From Gordius sp. MW1 (Eukaryota; Nematomorpha; Gordioida; Gordea; Gordiidae): a DNA stretch of 64,000 nt. The DNA is taken from assembly GCA_964036665.1 (NCBI GenBank), contig OZ038531.1:17484168-17548167 (forward strand). Direction: 5' to 3'. Below the pieces are notes generated by a model. The model searched no databases and was not told the DNA's origin. It worked only from the letters and a program-made list of their open reading frames with translations. Every line of letters starts with the position of its first letter. Position 1 is the first letter of the stretch. This document shows positions 23,278 through 34,251 of this stretch, in pieces. A program made the translations under genes and the position numbers.

Positions 23278-23617
23278 AGGACTTGTCTTAATATCGGATT
23301 CAGATTCAAGTCGCGCGAATTTATCTTTGTCTAAATATTCGATTCAATTTTATAGGTCAAACTCGGTTGTCATTATTCATGTTTTTTTTTTGATTTTTTT
23401 GTTTTGTTTATTCAACTCTTAAGATTAAATCTAAACTTTGATGATATCTAAAAACTTAAAAACATACAACATTTAAGCTTAGGAAAATTTTTCATCTTAC
23501 AAAATCGCTGTTATGCTATGCGTCTGAAATTTAAGTCTGCTGTCAATTCGAAGTTAAAACACGTCGATGTTATAACCAGTAGAACGGGGCAGCAAAATCC
23601 GATATTAAGAGAGCCCT
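23278..23617. mobile_element. Harbinger-like MITE, diverged copy
   Basis: Ends TAGGACTTGTCTTAATATCG and CGATATTAAGAGAGCCCTTA. Internal sequence is co-linear with 39612-39892. Non-coding. Confidence 0.6.
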
Positions 23618-23809
23618 TAGGGATAATAATTTTTAAAATTTGACACACCAAGGATTTAAATAATAACCTTAAAAGATATTTATCTAGTCGAGTTGAAAGA
23701 CTGCAGAACTGTTTTATTGGCTCAATGCCCAACCCCAACATAGCTAACATCGCTTCAAAACAATCAATACATGTGCCAACAAATTTTGCCTATTCTCGAC
23801 CCAAATGCA

Positions 23810-23971
23810 CATGGGCGTAGCCAAGGGGAGCAGGGAGGGGCGGCTGACCCTCTTTAAATCCTAATGGTCTAAATTTATTTTAATTATAACTAAAATTTCA
23901 GAAGATAATCATTTTGCCCCTTTCTAAACCATTATTGCCGCCCTCTAATCCAAATGCTGGCTACGCCCATG
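23810..23971. mobile_element. hAT-like MITE with perfect 8-bp TSD
   Basis: Termini CATGGGCGTAGCCAAGG and GCTGGCTACGCCCATG. CAAATGCA flanks it on both sides. Non-coding, 162 bp. Confidence 0.85.
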
Positions 23972-24077
23972 CAAATGCATATTACTAGACATATTTATAC
24001 CCCCATTTATTTTAAAAATTTATTATCTACAAATTAATCCGATACTTAATAGAACATTCTCACAAGCTCTATCCTAT

Positions 24078-25296
24078 CAGAGGTCAGATTTGTTTAAATT
24101 TTTTTGCCCGAACCCGGCCCGGTTTGATTTGATGATTAAATTGCCCGCCCGGCCCGCCCGAACCCTTCTCAGTGTCCGCCCGGCCAGGCCCGAAGCGCAA
24201 GAACTCCCCGAAATGCCCGCCCGGCCCGGCCCGAAGCGCAAGAGCTGCCCGAAATGCCCGCCCGGCCCGGCCCGAAGCGCAAGTAAAAGTATTACACTTT
24301 TTATTATTAAACATGTTAAAAAATAAAAAAATGCAGGATATCACACAAATGAACACTTTGAATTGAAATACCACAAGACTTACTTGAAATTGAATGGATT
24401 AAATACTGTAAAGTAAATGTGAAAAAGAAAATAATAGCGAAGCGATTAAATTTAGTAGAATGAAAATGAATATGAAAACGTTTTTAAGAGAGTTGGATGT
24501 TTGTCTAGACTGCACGTGCACGCACATGCACAGCACATGCGTTCTTTAGTTAGCAATAAAAAAAGGAAAGGACGTAAAAGTAATAGTAAAGTAAATATTC
24601 AACAAATTCATTAAAAATGCGATACTCTCAACAAGGGTTAAATAAAGGGTACAGACAGAGATCAGAAGAATGCCCGGCCCTTAATAAAGCACACTAAAAA
24701 AATAGAATTTTAATTAGCATTTCGAATCAATCAAATTGTGTTGTGTTGAGCCCACGGTCATGGAGGGATAAAAATATGCATCTTCATATTATTACAAGTG
24801 TGGTTTGGTTAACACTTCAGAGGTTGGGTCAAAAATGTTAACACGGATGGTATTTGGGCTATTAATTACCCCAAAGCCAAACTAATAGCTATAACTTAGA
24901 TATTTTATAATTTAAACTTGTCAAAATTTGTTAATATATTAATTTGTCTATTTGATCAAGTGGTTTTAATTTTATGCCTATAATTATAGAAAACGAATTT
25001 ATTTTGCACAGCATTTTTAAACGGCTTGGGGTCATTACCATTATAACCCCACCCGACCTCTGAAGTGTTAAAGGTGAAGTGTGTAAGGCAATTCAATCTA
25101 GCTAGAAATTTTCAAAAATAATCCATTTTATATAAAAAGTCACACCCTACCCTAGCCCTACAATATTTTATTTATGCCCGAATCTTATCAAAGCGTGCCC
25201 GCCCGGGCCGCCCGAAAAGTAAAACGTGCCCGCCCGGGCCCGCCCGAAAGGTAAAATTTAAGACAGTTGACCGGCCGCTGGGCAATCTGGTCTCTG
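24078..25296. mobile_element. hAT-like GC-rich non-autonomous element carrying a nested insertion
   Basis: Begins CAGAGGTCAG and ends CTGGTCTCTG, with a perfect 8-bp direct repeat TATCCTAT on both sides (24070-24077 and 25297-25304). The inner sequence has tandem GCCCGCCCGGCCCG blocks, about 48 bp apart, at 24150-24290. A TTAA-flanked element (24813-25067) lies inside. The long reading frames over the GC-rich part are low-complexity artefacts. Confidence 0.8.
24813..25067. mobile_element. piggyBac-like MITE flanked by TTAA
   Basis: Inverted termini CACTTCAGAGGTTGGGT and ACCCGACCTCTGAAGTG lie between TTAA (24809-24812) and TTAA (25068-25071). TTAA duplication is the hallmark of piggyBac. The element is 255 bp and non-coding. 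A partial relative lies in the centre of the foldback element. Confidence 0.7.
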
Positions 25297-25344
25297 TATC
25301 CTATATGCTATCCCTGAGGAGACCCCGTTTCCACAAACACCAAA

Positions 25345-26764
25345 CAATGAGGTAGCTAGGGGGGCTGGGTGGCCTTCCGAGGCACCTAATGAGCAAAATA
25401 TTGGCCCGCTTGCCTCTCCCCCCAAGGAAAATATTCAGGCTCCTTTGCCCTAGCCAATCAATTATTTAGCATATCAAATTTAATTAATAATTATTTTTAA
25501 TATTTTTCAAATAAGTAAATCTTTTAATTGAGCTAGGAAACTTATTTTTATTAAACCTTTTTGTTATTTAACATGCAATTAAAAAAGCGAGAAATTAAAA
25601 CATACCTTATTTTAAAAGCTCCAAGCAACAGCTCAGAATATGAATTGTATATTATTTGAGATTGGGGCAACACCAAATTGTTATAAAGGCAGTCGATATA
25701 TAGTTTTACTTATTACTTATGTTATCATTTTACAAAAAAACATTTTTTTGTCAATGAACCCGCTCCATTTTGGGCTTTAATTGATTTGTACAAACTTACT
25801 ATACGCAAAATATTTTCTAAAGCATTAATATAATTTCTTTAATTACATAGTTTCGTTGTTATTTAAATATATCGTTTTTCATTATAAATAATACAAATTT
25901 TATTGCGGATAATTTTGCCCAGAGACCTGCTACCCCAAAACTTTTGTTATAAAGAAAATAATATAACCTAGCAGTCTTGGGCCGTGTCTAGATATAAGTA
26001 AGGCCCGCTGATCCCGTTACAAAATCATATAAATTTACGTATTATGAAGTATAAACAAAGGTGTTTTTAGATTTTTCATATTAATTTACATTAATTAAAA
26101 GATGAAAAAAAAAATTATAATTTCCTCGTTCTCATTCATTCACCAATATCTCAAAGCGCATTTCAAATTTATAGGTGTTAACTAGAGATTATATATAAAC
26201 GTAGTCCCCTCCAATTGTTATCTAAAAATCTATAAACTTTAGAACAGGTCAATTTATTATTCAAATAAGTATAACTTTTTGCATGATTATTGTTAACATC
26301 TGTCACATGAATATAAAGTTTATTCAATAAAAAACTAACAATCGAATATTATAAGATGCAAAATAACAGCTTTTATATATGGTCTCGAGCTAGGCTTTAT
26401 AAAAAATTAGCGGGCCGAGTCTATCCTTTAATATTTGGATGGGCCCGGACTCAGCCCTGGTTTAATTTGTAATGACCAGGGGGGCCTGAACCAAAAGAGG
26501 CCTTCGCAGGTCTATAATTTCGCATGCTCATGTGTAAGTCATAGGGAAACGAATGAGAGGAAGAGTTAGGATTTGGGAACATAATATTGCTATGTAAAAA
26601 ATGTCCGAATTTACGTAAATTTTGTAAAAAAAATTACATAAAAGAATAGCTGATTAATCAGTTTGACAAATGACTATGGAACCTTTTTTTAATCGCCATT
26701 GAACCCTCCCCGCTGGTGTAAAATTTAAGTTCGGCTCCACAAAATAATCCTAGCTACGCCACTG
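25345..26764. mobile_element. 1.42-kb hAT-like non-autonomous element
   Basis: Ends CAATGAGGTAGCTAGG and CCTAGCTACGCCACTG pair at 13 of 16 positions. A perfect 8-bp direct repeat ACACCAAA flanks it. No reading frame resembling a transposase. Confidence 0.8.
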
Positions 26765-26838
26765 ACACCAAATAAAAAGGATTGGGAAGCCTGTTGGATT
26801 TTGCGCCGGATTTCCAACCTGCGATATCAGCCAACATT

Positions 26839-27888
26839 TAGAGCCCTGCAAAGTCTTTTTTTCAACCCAAACCCGACCCGAAAGCGTTTAAATTTTTTCA
26901 ACCCGAGCCCGACCTGACTCAAAAGTGTTATAATTTTTTCGACCCGAATCCGACCCCAAAGCGTTAAAAATTTTCAACCCGAATCCGACCCGACCCAAAA
27001 GTAAAAAAAAAGTAATTCGTGTATAATAATTTTGATGGTTTTAAATGGCAACAAAATGTTATCTCTCCAAAAACAACAGATTAACATTTTAAAACATGTT
27101 TGTCAGAAATGAAAGCATTAGAAATAAAGTTAGTAATAATTTAGAAAAGTTTTTTAGTATATTTCACCCAAAGTATCTCTCTTAACAAGCCATTTATTAA
27201 ATTCAGTAGACACCATAAAAAAAATAAAATTTAGAATTCCTAAACTTTTGCTAAATTTAAAATATATCGGTCTGTATTATTAAGCAATTTTGATTTTAAG
27301 CTAATATTGGTTATAGCAATATTGTGCGGTATTAAGAAATTTGATCATTGTTTTTAAAACTCTAATTTTTTAAATCTTGTTTTTAAAATAATGCTTTTAT
27401 ACATTTAATTATTCGTTTAATAAATAATCATGATTATTTTGTTCTAGTGTATATGTTAAAGGGTAAAACAAGTTGAGACATTAATATTTAAAAAAGAAAA
27501 ATGGGTGTTCAGAAAATTGCTAATAAGTTTTGTTATATCAATTTTTATCACAATCATCATCTTTCTTAGTTCAAAATTGCGCAGATCAAAAATTCATATA
27601 TCATTAAAAAAAGTAATTAAAATGAATGTATGAAATAAATTAATCATAATATTTCCATATTAAAATACTATATATTATGGCCTTAATTTATAGGATATGT
27701 GTATTATGCATATAAGATTTATGACAATCAACCCGACCCGGACCCAACCCTCCAGAGTTTAAAAATTTTCAACCCGAACCCGAAAGCATTTTAAAATTTT
27801 AAACCAGAACCCGACTTGAAGGCATTTTAAAATTCTTTACCCAAATCCGACCACGGGTTGGGTTTCGAGTCACCCGTGTAGGGCTCTA
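26839..27888. mobile_element. 1.05-kb hAT-like element with CCCGACCCG-rich ends
   Basis: Ends TAGAGCCCTGC and GTAGGGCTCTA, flanked by CCAACATT / CCAACATC (7 of 8). Repeated AACCCGACCCGAAAGC words occupy both subterminal regions around an AT-rich centre. Related pieces occur at 42306 and 42938. Confidence 0.75.
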
Positions 27889-28954
27889 CCAACATCTCAA
27901 CCTTAGATATTGTTTTTTAAAAAACTTAGACATGCATGGCTTAAAGCGTATGCAAGCAATTTTTAGAGGATTGCGAGCGATCCTAAAATATTGCCCTAAG
28001 CATTGGCATCAAAGGCATGAATAATATAGAGCAATTGCAAACAGTCAATAGAGAGGAAGCACATAACTCAGGTTGAATAAAAAAGGAATTTAAGCTACTT
28101 CAAAAAAACGCAATCACCTAGTTAGACACAAAAAAGTACAGCTTCATTTTTGAACCGTCAGACCCTTTCCTAATGGTCGATTGCCCGCTAATTTTGTAGG
28201 AGAGATCTCCTTTTAACCTGGGACAGTACATGCCTAGACTTGTTCGCATCCTATAATCTTAACTATAATCGTATTATCCCCGATTAAGGTCTCATACTAT
28301 AAATTTATAGGGGATATTTGGTGTTAAACATAATTATCCCCTTAATTTCGTCTATAAATGTTGCAGATGACAAAGATTATTTTTCGATAAAGAGCCAATG
28401 ATTAAAAAGGTTGAAAACTTTTAAGAGGATGAAATAATGGTACAAATGAACAAGATGCATTAAGAAAAATTACCAGATGGAGAACCTATGGAAGCATGCG
28501 TATACTCCGGGAGGAAGAGGTATCTTCATGAAATTCCTCTGAGAGGTCCCTGCTACACCTTAGCTGTTCACACAGAACTTTCACACCTTGACTCGCTATA
28601 AAAAGTGTTGAAAGAATTATTGATACATCTTCCCATTAAGCGTTTATTAATTAAAACTTTTGCGCTGCCTAAATCTCGTACATTTTCTGCTCTTCAGGAG
28701 CATTTTCTAACCAATAAATGGTGTCCCGTTTCTAATATTGATCTATCTTTTTTAAGAAATTACAAACATATCTTTCAGCACCAATTAATGTTATAGATTA
28801 GCCTACAAAGCTAAAAGTGGGACATAGGCATAGGCTCTCCGTGGCACCTTCTCCTACACTTTAAAATTGATATGTTTAAAAAAATCACTTTAATTTAATT
28901 GAAGATGCTGCTGTCATCTTGCTTGACCCTTCTAGGGTAAAATGCACATGGCAC
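27889..28954. other. intergenic DNA, nothing recognised
   Basis: No coding similarity. A 63-codon frame at 28605-28796 has no recognisable homology. Confidence 0.4.
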
Positions 28955-29239
28955 TGTAATGATTGTTAGGTAGTTGTTTATTTTCTGTATTTTCACACGC
29001 GCGATAATAATGCAAATGAAATATTAATAAACAAATATTGATATTAGCGATGAATGTTATTTGAGATATTAGCGATGAATGTTATTTGAGATATTAGCGA
29101 TGAATGTTATTTGAGCGATAAGATGAATTTTATGATGACGGAAGGAATTGTTCATGGATGGATGATTTTTTAATCGACAAGTAAAAGTAAAGTGAATGTC
29201 CGTTCGCTACTTTATCTCGCCAATGTCTAAAACGCCACA
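28955..29239 (-). repeat. 3' LTR
   Basis: 285 bp with TG/CA ends. It contains three units of a 25-bp repeat (GATATTAGCGATGAATGTTA...), where the other LTR has four. Confidence 0.92.
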
Positions 29240-29240
29240 A

Positions 29241-29255
29241 TACTCCCCTTCCAGA
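29241..29255 (-). other. polypurine tract
   Basis: CTGGAAGGGGAGTA on the - strand, directly next to the 3' LTR, is the expected plus-strand primer. Confidence 0.7.
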
Positions 29256-29489
29256 TATATTTAAAGTTTTAAATATGTCGATAAGAGTTGGCTAAAAACT
29301 ATGTGATGTATTCCCGAAGGTTTTTCGGCCAATGGACCCTTCTGCCTTTTCTAGTTATTTTGGTTGGTTCTTCTGCTTCTTGTGTCGGTGCCTCAGCTTG
29401 CGTTTCGTCGGCGGTCTGAAAGGGTGGTTCCTCTCTGCTTCGATGGCAGGGTTTTAATCTGTCTATCGAGACAGAATCTCTTTTACCAT

Positions 29490-32379
29490 TTTTTTAAATG
29501 ACGAAGTATTTTGGTTCACGTTTCAATACTTTGTAAGGACCGTCATACGTTGGAGAGAGTGGCTTACTGACGGCGTCGTGTCTGACGAACACGTGGGTTG
29601 CTTCGAACAGGTAGCTGCTAACTTGTTCTTTTGTTGTAGCATGGTGTTTTGGTATGGGGTAAGGAATTTTTGCCATGGTCCTCCTGAGCTTGTCAACGAA
29701 ATGATGTTGTAATGGGTTAGGTTCGGTTTTTAGGACGAAATCTCCTGGTAGTCGTAAGGTCGTACCGTACACCAATTCTGCTGTTGTTGCTCCTATGTCT
29801 TCTTTGATAGTTGAACGTAATCCTAATAATATCAATGGTAAAATTTCGTTCCACTTAGTCTCCCCGGCGGCTTTTAACGACTCTTTAAGTTGTCTATGGA
29901 ACGTTCGACGAGTCCGTTTGCGGCGGGAAGGTAGGCGGTTGTTTTAATATGTGTGCAACCTAAGAGATTGGAGAAAGAGAGATGATTGGAACTGTGATCC
30001 TCTATCGGTGGTAATGGTATGTGGCACACCGAAGTTCGCAATCCAGTGTTCTATCAGCTTTTTTGCGATAACCTCCGTGGATGTATCATTCAAAGGAATA
30101 GCCATGGGCCATCTGGTGAATCGGTCCACTGCTGTTAACATATGCGTATATCCGTTTGATGGTGGTAGTGGCCCTACCAAGTCTATGTGGATGTGGGCAA
30201 AACGGGCGTCGGGTTTAGCGAATGTTCCGGGTACTGTAACGGTGTGTCGAAATACCTTGCATCGTTGGCACCTTTCACAAGTTCTTGCCCATCTCACAAT
30301 GTCTTTGTTTATTGACGGCCAGACTACCCGATTTGTAATTAGTTTCACAGTGGCGCGTATACCTGGGTGTGATATAGTGTGGAAATGGTCGAAAACTATT
30401 TTTCTGAGTGTTTCTGGAATTACCGGTCGTGGTTTGGCGGTTGAGAGATCGCAAAGGATTTTTCGCTCTGATCCTGGAATTGGTACTAACTGCAATTTCA
30501 AAGATGATGAATCCTTTAAGTTTCTCAGGGTTTCGTCATTTATTTGTTGTCTACTAATCTCTTCTAGATCGGGCATTTCTGGTAACCTGATAGAATCTAC
30601 CTCCGTCCGAGAGAGCGCGTCTGCAACTGTATTACTTTCACCTTTGATGTACCGAATATCAGTTGTAAATTGCGATATTAGGTCCAATTGTCTCGTTTCT
30701 CTAGGTGAATACTGGTCAGGTTTAGCGTTAAAGGCGTAAATTAGTGGTTTGTGGTCCGTATACACGGAGAAACTTCGACCTTCTAAAAAGTGGCGAAAGT
30801 GCTTAATAGCTAAATAAATTGCAAGAAGCTCCCGGCCGAAAGTGCTATATCGCGTTTGCGTTGGTTGCAGCTTGACCGAATAAAATGATATTGGTTTTAC
30901 CTGGTCCGAAATTACCTGCTCCAATACTGCTCCGACTGCTGTGTCCGATGCGTCTGTAGTCAACCTTATTTCTGTTCGTGGATCTGTATCTAAGAAACTA
31001 AGTGCGGTAAAATCTGCTAAAGCTGATTTTGCTTTTTCGAACGCTTTTATCTGGTCGTCGTTGAAAGTTAGAGATTTTTTTGGTTTCTTTAACACGTCCG
31101 TTAAAGGTTGAAGGGTACGGGAAATTCCGGGTAGGAATCTACGATAAAAATTTATCATCCCCAAGAATCTGCGAAGCTTCTTTGTGGAGTCCGGTAGTGG
31201 AAATTCGCGGATAGCGTCGACCTTATCCATTAGTGGAGTGATGCCAGTTTTTGATATATGATGTCCCAGAAACTCGAGTTCGTGAGTTCCAAACTTGCAT
31301 TTTAAAGGACTTATTCGGAGGTCAAAGTCCTGTAGTCGTTGTAAAACGGTCCTTAAGTGATTTTCGTGTTCTTTTTCCGAGGTGCTAGCTATAAGTATAT
31401 CGTCGATATAAGCGTAGGCATAGTCGAGCCCTCTTAACACTTCATCTATGAACCGTTGAAATGTCTGAGCCGCGTTTCTTAGACCAAAGGGCATTCTAGT
31501 GAATTCGTATAAACCAAATGGCGTTGTCACGGCTGTTTTGCTGATGTCACCTGCTGCAATTGGAATGTTGTGATATGCTCTTACCAGGTCGAGCTTGGAA
31601 AATATTGTTTTGTTGTGGAGGTTGGCGGAAAAATCATGTATGTGGGGAATGGGATACCGATCAGGCAATGTGACTTTGTTCAGCCCGCGATAGTCCCCAC
31701 ACGGTCTCCAGTCGCCTGACTTTTTGGCAGCCAGATGTAATGGGGATGCCCAATTACTTTTTGACTCTCTGATGATCCCAAGTTCCAGCATATATTCGAA
31801 CTCTTTCTTGGCTGAACTTAATTTATCGGGCGCCAATCGTCTGGGGCGTGAGTGCTGTGCTGGGCCTTTTGTCAGAATGTGGTGGAGCACATCATGGGGT
31901 GGAATCTGTCGGTTGAAGTTTAGAGGGGATATGAGTGATGGAAATTCGTGCAGAATTGCATCGAATTTTGTGCTGTGATTGCTGAGTGCTACACGGATGC
32001 CGAACGTCTGGTGTGGTGAGGATGTTCCTCTCGACGATAATTGTGTGGTGCTGTCTATAAGTCGTTTATTGTTGATGTCCACAACTAACTTATAGTGGTG
32101 CAGTAAGTCAGCTCCAATTATAGGGGTGTGTACGTTTGCGACTAAAAATACCCATTTGAATTCCCGTCGCAAACCAAGGTCTAAACCCAATACGACTTGT
32201 CCGTATGTGTGTATGCTGGTTTGGTTAGCCGCTTGTAGAGTTGGGCCATGCGGGATCAATGGATGTTTGGGAGGGGGTGGGATTACGCTAACTTCAGCGC
32301 CTGTGTCGACGAGATATTTTCGTTGGGTGGACCGGTCGAATAAATAGAATAGGCGGCTGAAAGTACGGCCGTTTCCCAT
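29490..32379 (-). pseudogene. pol: retrotransposon pol
   Basis: Aspartic protease (VDTGAEVS), reverse transcriptase ([11 protein letters not shown]), RNase H ([12 protein letters not shown]), integrase zinc finger (HHCC) and catalytic core ([16 protein letters not shown]), and a C-terminal part with a TYDGPYKVL motif, all in Ty3/gypsy order. About one or two breaks. Confidence 0.9.
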
Positions 32380-32402
32380 TGTCGCCCATATGGGACGGCC
32401 CG

Positions 32403-33245
32403 TCAGTTTTTTTGTTGGGAGTTGGTGTTAAAATTGCATGGCTGCATGCACTTCCTGGCTTCCTTTCCTAATTTATAATGGTACCAACATGTGTCAGTTG
32501 GGCGTTGTCTGGATGATGACCTAGATCTGCCTGACCTTCTCCATGTCGTCCTACTGTCGTTGGGATTGCCTGTTAATTGATTTACTCTGAGTTCTAATTG
32601 TGACACAGCTTTGATCAGTTCCTGCATTTCGTTTGTTTGAGTATTGGGAATAGGAATATTGGGAGTAGGGTTATTTGGAGTGAGGTTATAGGGAGTAGCT
32701 ACTGATGCTAAGCTACTGACTCTGAACGTTTCGTGAATCCTATCAGCGACTTCTGCTATACGATCAAGTGATTGGTCATCTCCCATTGTAGCCAAGATGC
32801 TTACCACATGTTGGGGTAGCTTATCCATCCAGAGGCTTTTTAAAATCTTTTCGTCCATCACATTATTACCTAAACGAGATTTTAAGTATCTTACCAATTG
32901 GGATGGGGTGCGGTCTCCTAGGAATATCGAAGAGAATAAATTCCTTATCCTTTTTTCATCACTGTCTCCTAGTCTTTTTACGATTGCTTCCTTCAGTTTG
33001 TCGTAAGGGGTAATTTCAGGAACCGTGAATATGAGGTCTGCCACCTCTTCCGCGACTTCTGGGGGTAGTGATTCGACTAGGTAGGAATACTTAGTCTTCT
33101 GCGAGGATATGTTGCGTGTGTGAAACACGGCTTCTACCTGTGACAACCATATGCGAATATTTTTAGAATGGAATTCAGGAATTCTCACATGAACTGCGCT
33201 TTCTCTTGGTTCATTAGAGTCTGGAATTGTTGAGTTTGTTTCCAT
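32403..33245 (-). CDS. gag: retrotransposon gag
   Basis: 281 residues from the ATG just inside the primer-binding site. It has a capsid-type region with [20 protein letters not shown], then an Arg/Ser-rich stretch and a [18 protein letters not shown] zinc motif of CX2HX9CX3C type, a trait of the CsRn1 group. Confidence 0.85.
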   Translation of the reverse strand: METNSTIPDSNEPRESAVHVRIPEFHSKNIRIWLSQVEAVFHTRNISSQKTKYSYLVESLPPEVAEEVADLIFTVPEITPYDKLKEAIVKRLGDSDEKRIRNLFSSIFLGDRTPSQLVRYLKSRLGNNVMDEKILKSLWMDKLPQHVVSILATMGDDQSLDRIAEVADRIHETFRVSSLASVATPYNLTPNNPTPNIPIPNTQTNEMQELIKAVSQLELRVNQLTGNPNDSRTTWRRSGRSRSSSRQRPTDTCWYHYKLGKEARKCMQPCNFNTNSQQKN

Positions 33246-33262
33246 CACGTCGCAGGTCACCA
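33246..33262 (-). other. primer-binding site (tRNA-Trp-like)
   Basis: Directly downstream of the 5' LTR the - strand reads TGGTGACCTGCGACGTGA. This resembles the complement of an animal tRNA-Trp 3' end with about one extra base. It overlaps the gag start region. Confidence 0.55.
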
Positions 33263-33263
33263 A

Positions 33264-33573
33264 TGTAATGATTGTTAGGTAGTTGTTTATTTTCTGTATT
33301 TTCACACGCGCGATAATAATGCAAATGAAATATTAATAAACAAATATTGATATTAGCGATGAATGTTATTTGAGATATTAGCGATGAATGTTATTTGAGA
33401 TATTAGCGATGAATGTTATTTGAGATATTAGCGATGAATGTTATTTGAGCGATAAGATGAATTTTATGATGACGGAAGGAATTGTTCATGGATGGATGAT
33501 TTTTTAATCGACAAGTAAAAGTAAAGTGAATGTCCGTTCGCTACTTTATCTCGCCAATGTCTAAAACGCCACA
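33264..33573 (-). repeat. 5' LTR
   Basis: 310 bp, TG/CA ends, four 25-bp units. Confidence 0.92.
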
Positions 33574-33666
33574 GCACAAACATACAATGTTGAGCCTTAG
33601 AATATAGGTTTTATGTGCTCCCCCCTCCACTAAATTATTTCGCCGGGTTAGTTTACTACATAATAT

Positions 33667-33768
33667 TAGAGATGTTAGAATGCTTATATGCTACAGCCAT
33701 AACCCATGGTAGTAGCATACATCTCCTATGGGTTATGGTTGTAGCACATAAGCATTTTAACATCTCTA
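33667..33768. mobile_element. 102-bp hairpin MITE (hAT-like)
   Basis: Two arms of about 41 bp (TAGAGATGTTAGAATGC and its inverse) surround about 18 bp, so nearly the whole element is one hairpin. A perfect 8-bp direct repeat CATAATAT flanks it (33659-33666 and 33769-33776). It lies 369 bp upstream of the RECQL5 start codon. Confidence 0.8.
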
Positions 33769-34136
33769 CATAATATAATTATTATGATTAATAAATTAAT
33801 TAAGATAATTGATGGCATAAATTTATGAATAAGTAAATTGCAGATTCAGACAAAAATTTGTAAACTTAAAAGGTGCAATTAGAAATTACGGTAATGGATG
33901 AATATCTCAGGTATACGATAATCCTTAAGTTAGCCCAATTTTACAAGTTAGATATGTTTTTCTGAGAACAATTTTAATATTATTTATATTAATAAATTGT
34001 CTATTTTTACAAATGGTTTTAATTGAATATTAATTTTACATTTTAAATTAATAATAACTTATTTATGCAAATTTATCTCGTCATATATTGGCTTATCCTC
34101 CGCATTTTATTAAAACCTTTGTTTAAATTTTTGCGC

Positions 34137-34251
34137 ATGTCAAATTTGCATTTTAACGAAGATACAATTTTATTTAAACTTAGAAAACATTTTGGCCATC
34201 GGAATTTTAGTAATGAAACGCAGGAAAAGGCTGTTCAGATTCTTATAAATG
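34137..34251 (+). CDS. RECQL5: RECQL5 exon 1
   Basis: Encodes MSNLHFNEDTILFKLRKHFG through QEKAVQILING, the region before Walker A. It ends phase 1 at AAATG|GTAATG. Confidence 0.88.

Larger units (their letters stand above)
28955..33573 (-). mobile_element. Ty3/gypsy LTR retrotransposon, CsRn1-like
   Basis: LTRs of 285 bp (28955-29239) and 310 bp (33264-33573) start TG and end CA. They are near identical apart from one extra unit of a 25-bp tandem repeat in the second. GCAC flanks both sides (4-bp target duplication). On the - strand come a primer-binding site next to the 5' LTR, gag, and pol in the order protease, reverse transcriptase, RNase H, integrase (the Ty3/gypsy order), then a purine tract before the 3' LTR. 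No env. The gag CX2HX9CX3C motif and the tRNA-Trp-like primer site point to the CsRn1 group. Nearly whole, with about one or two breaks, all in pol; likely young. Confidence 0.92.

Noticed and set aside
24084-24374. Reading frames of 64-96 codons rich in Pro/Arg/Gly
   Set aside because: Explained by GCCCGCCCGGCCCG blocks of a transposon; open in several frames on both strands.
29951-30739. 262-codon + strand frame
   Set aside because: Antisense shadow of the retrotransposon pol region.
34065-34136. Upstream ATG for RECQL5
   Set aside because: Adds 24 hydrophobic, AT-driven residues that the family lacks; the ATG at 34137 aligns with known starts.
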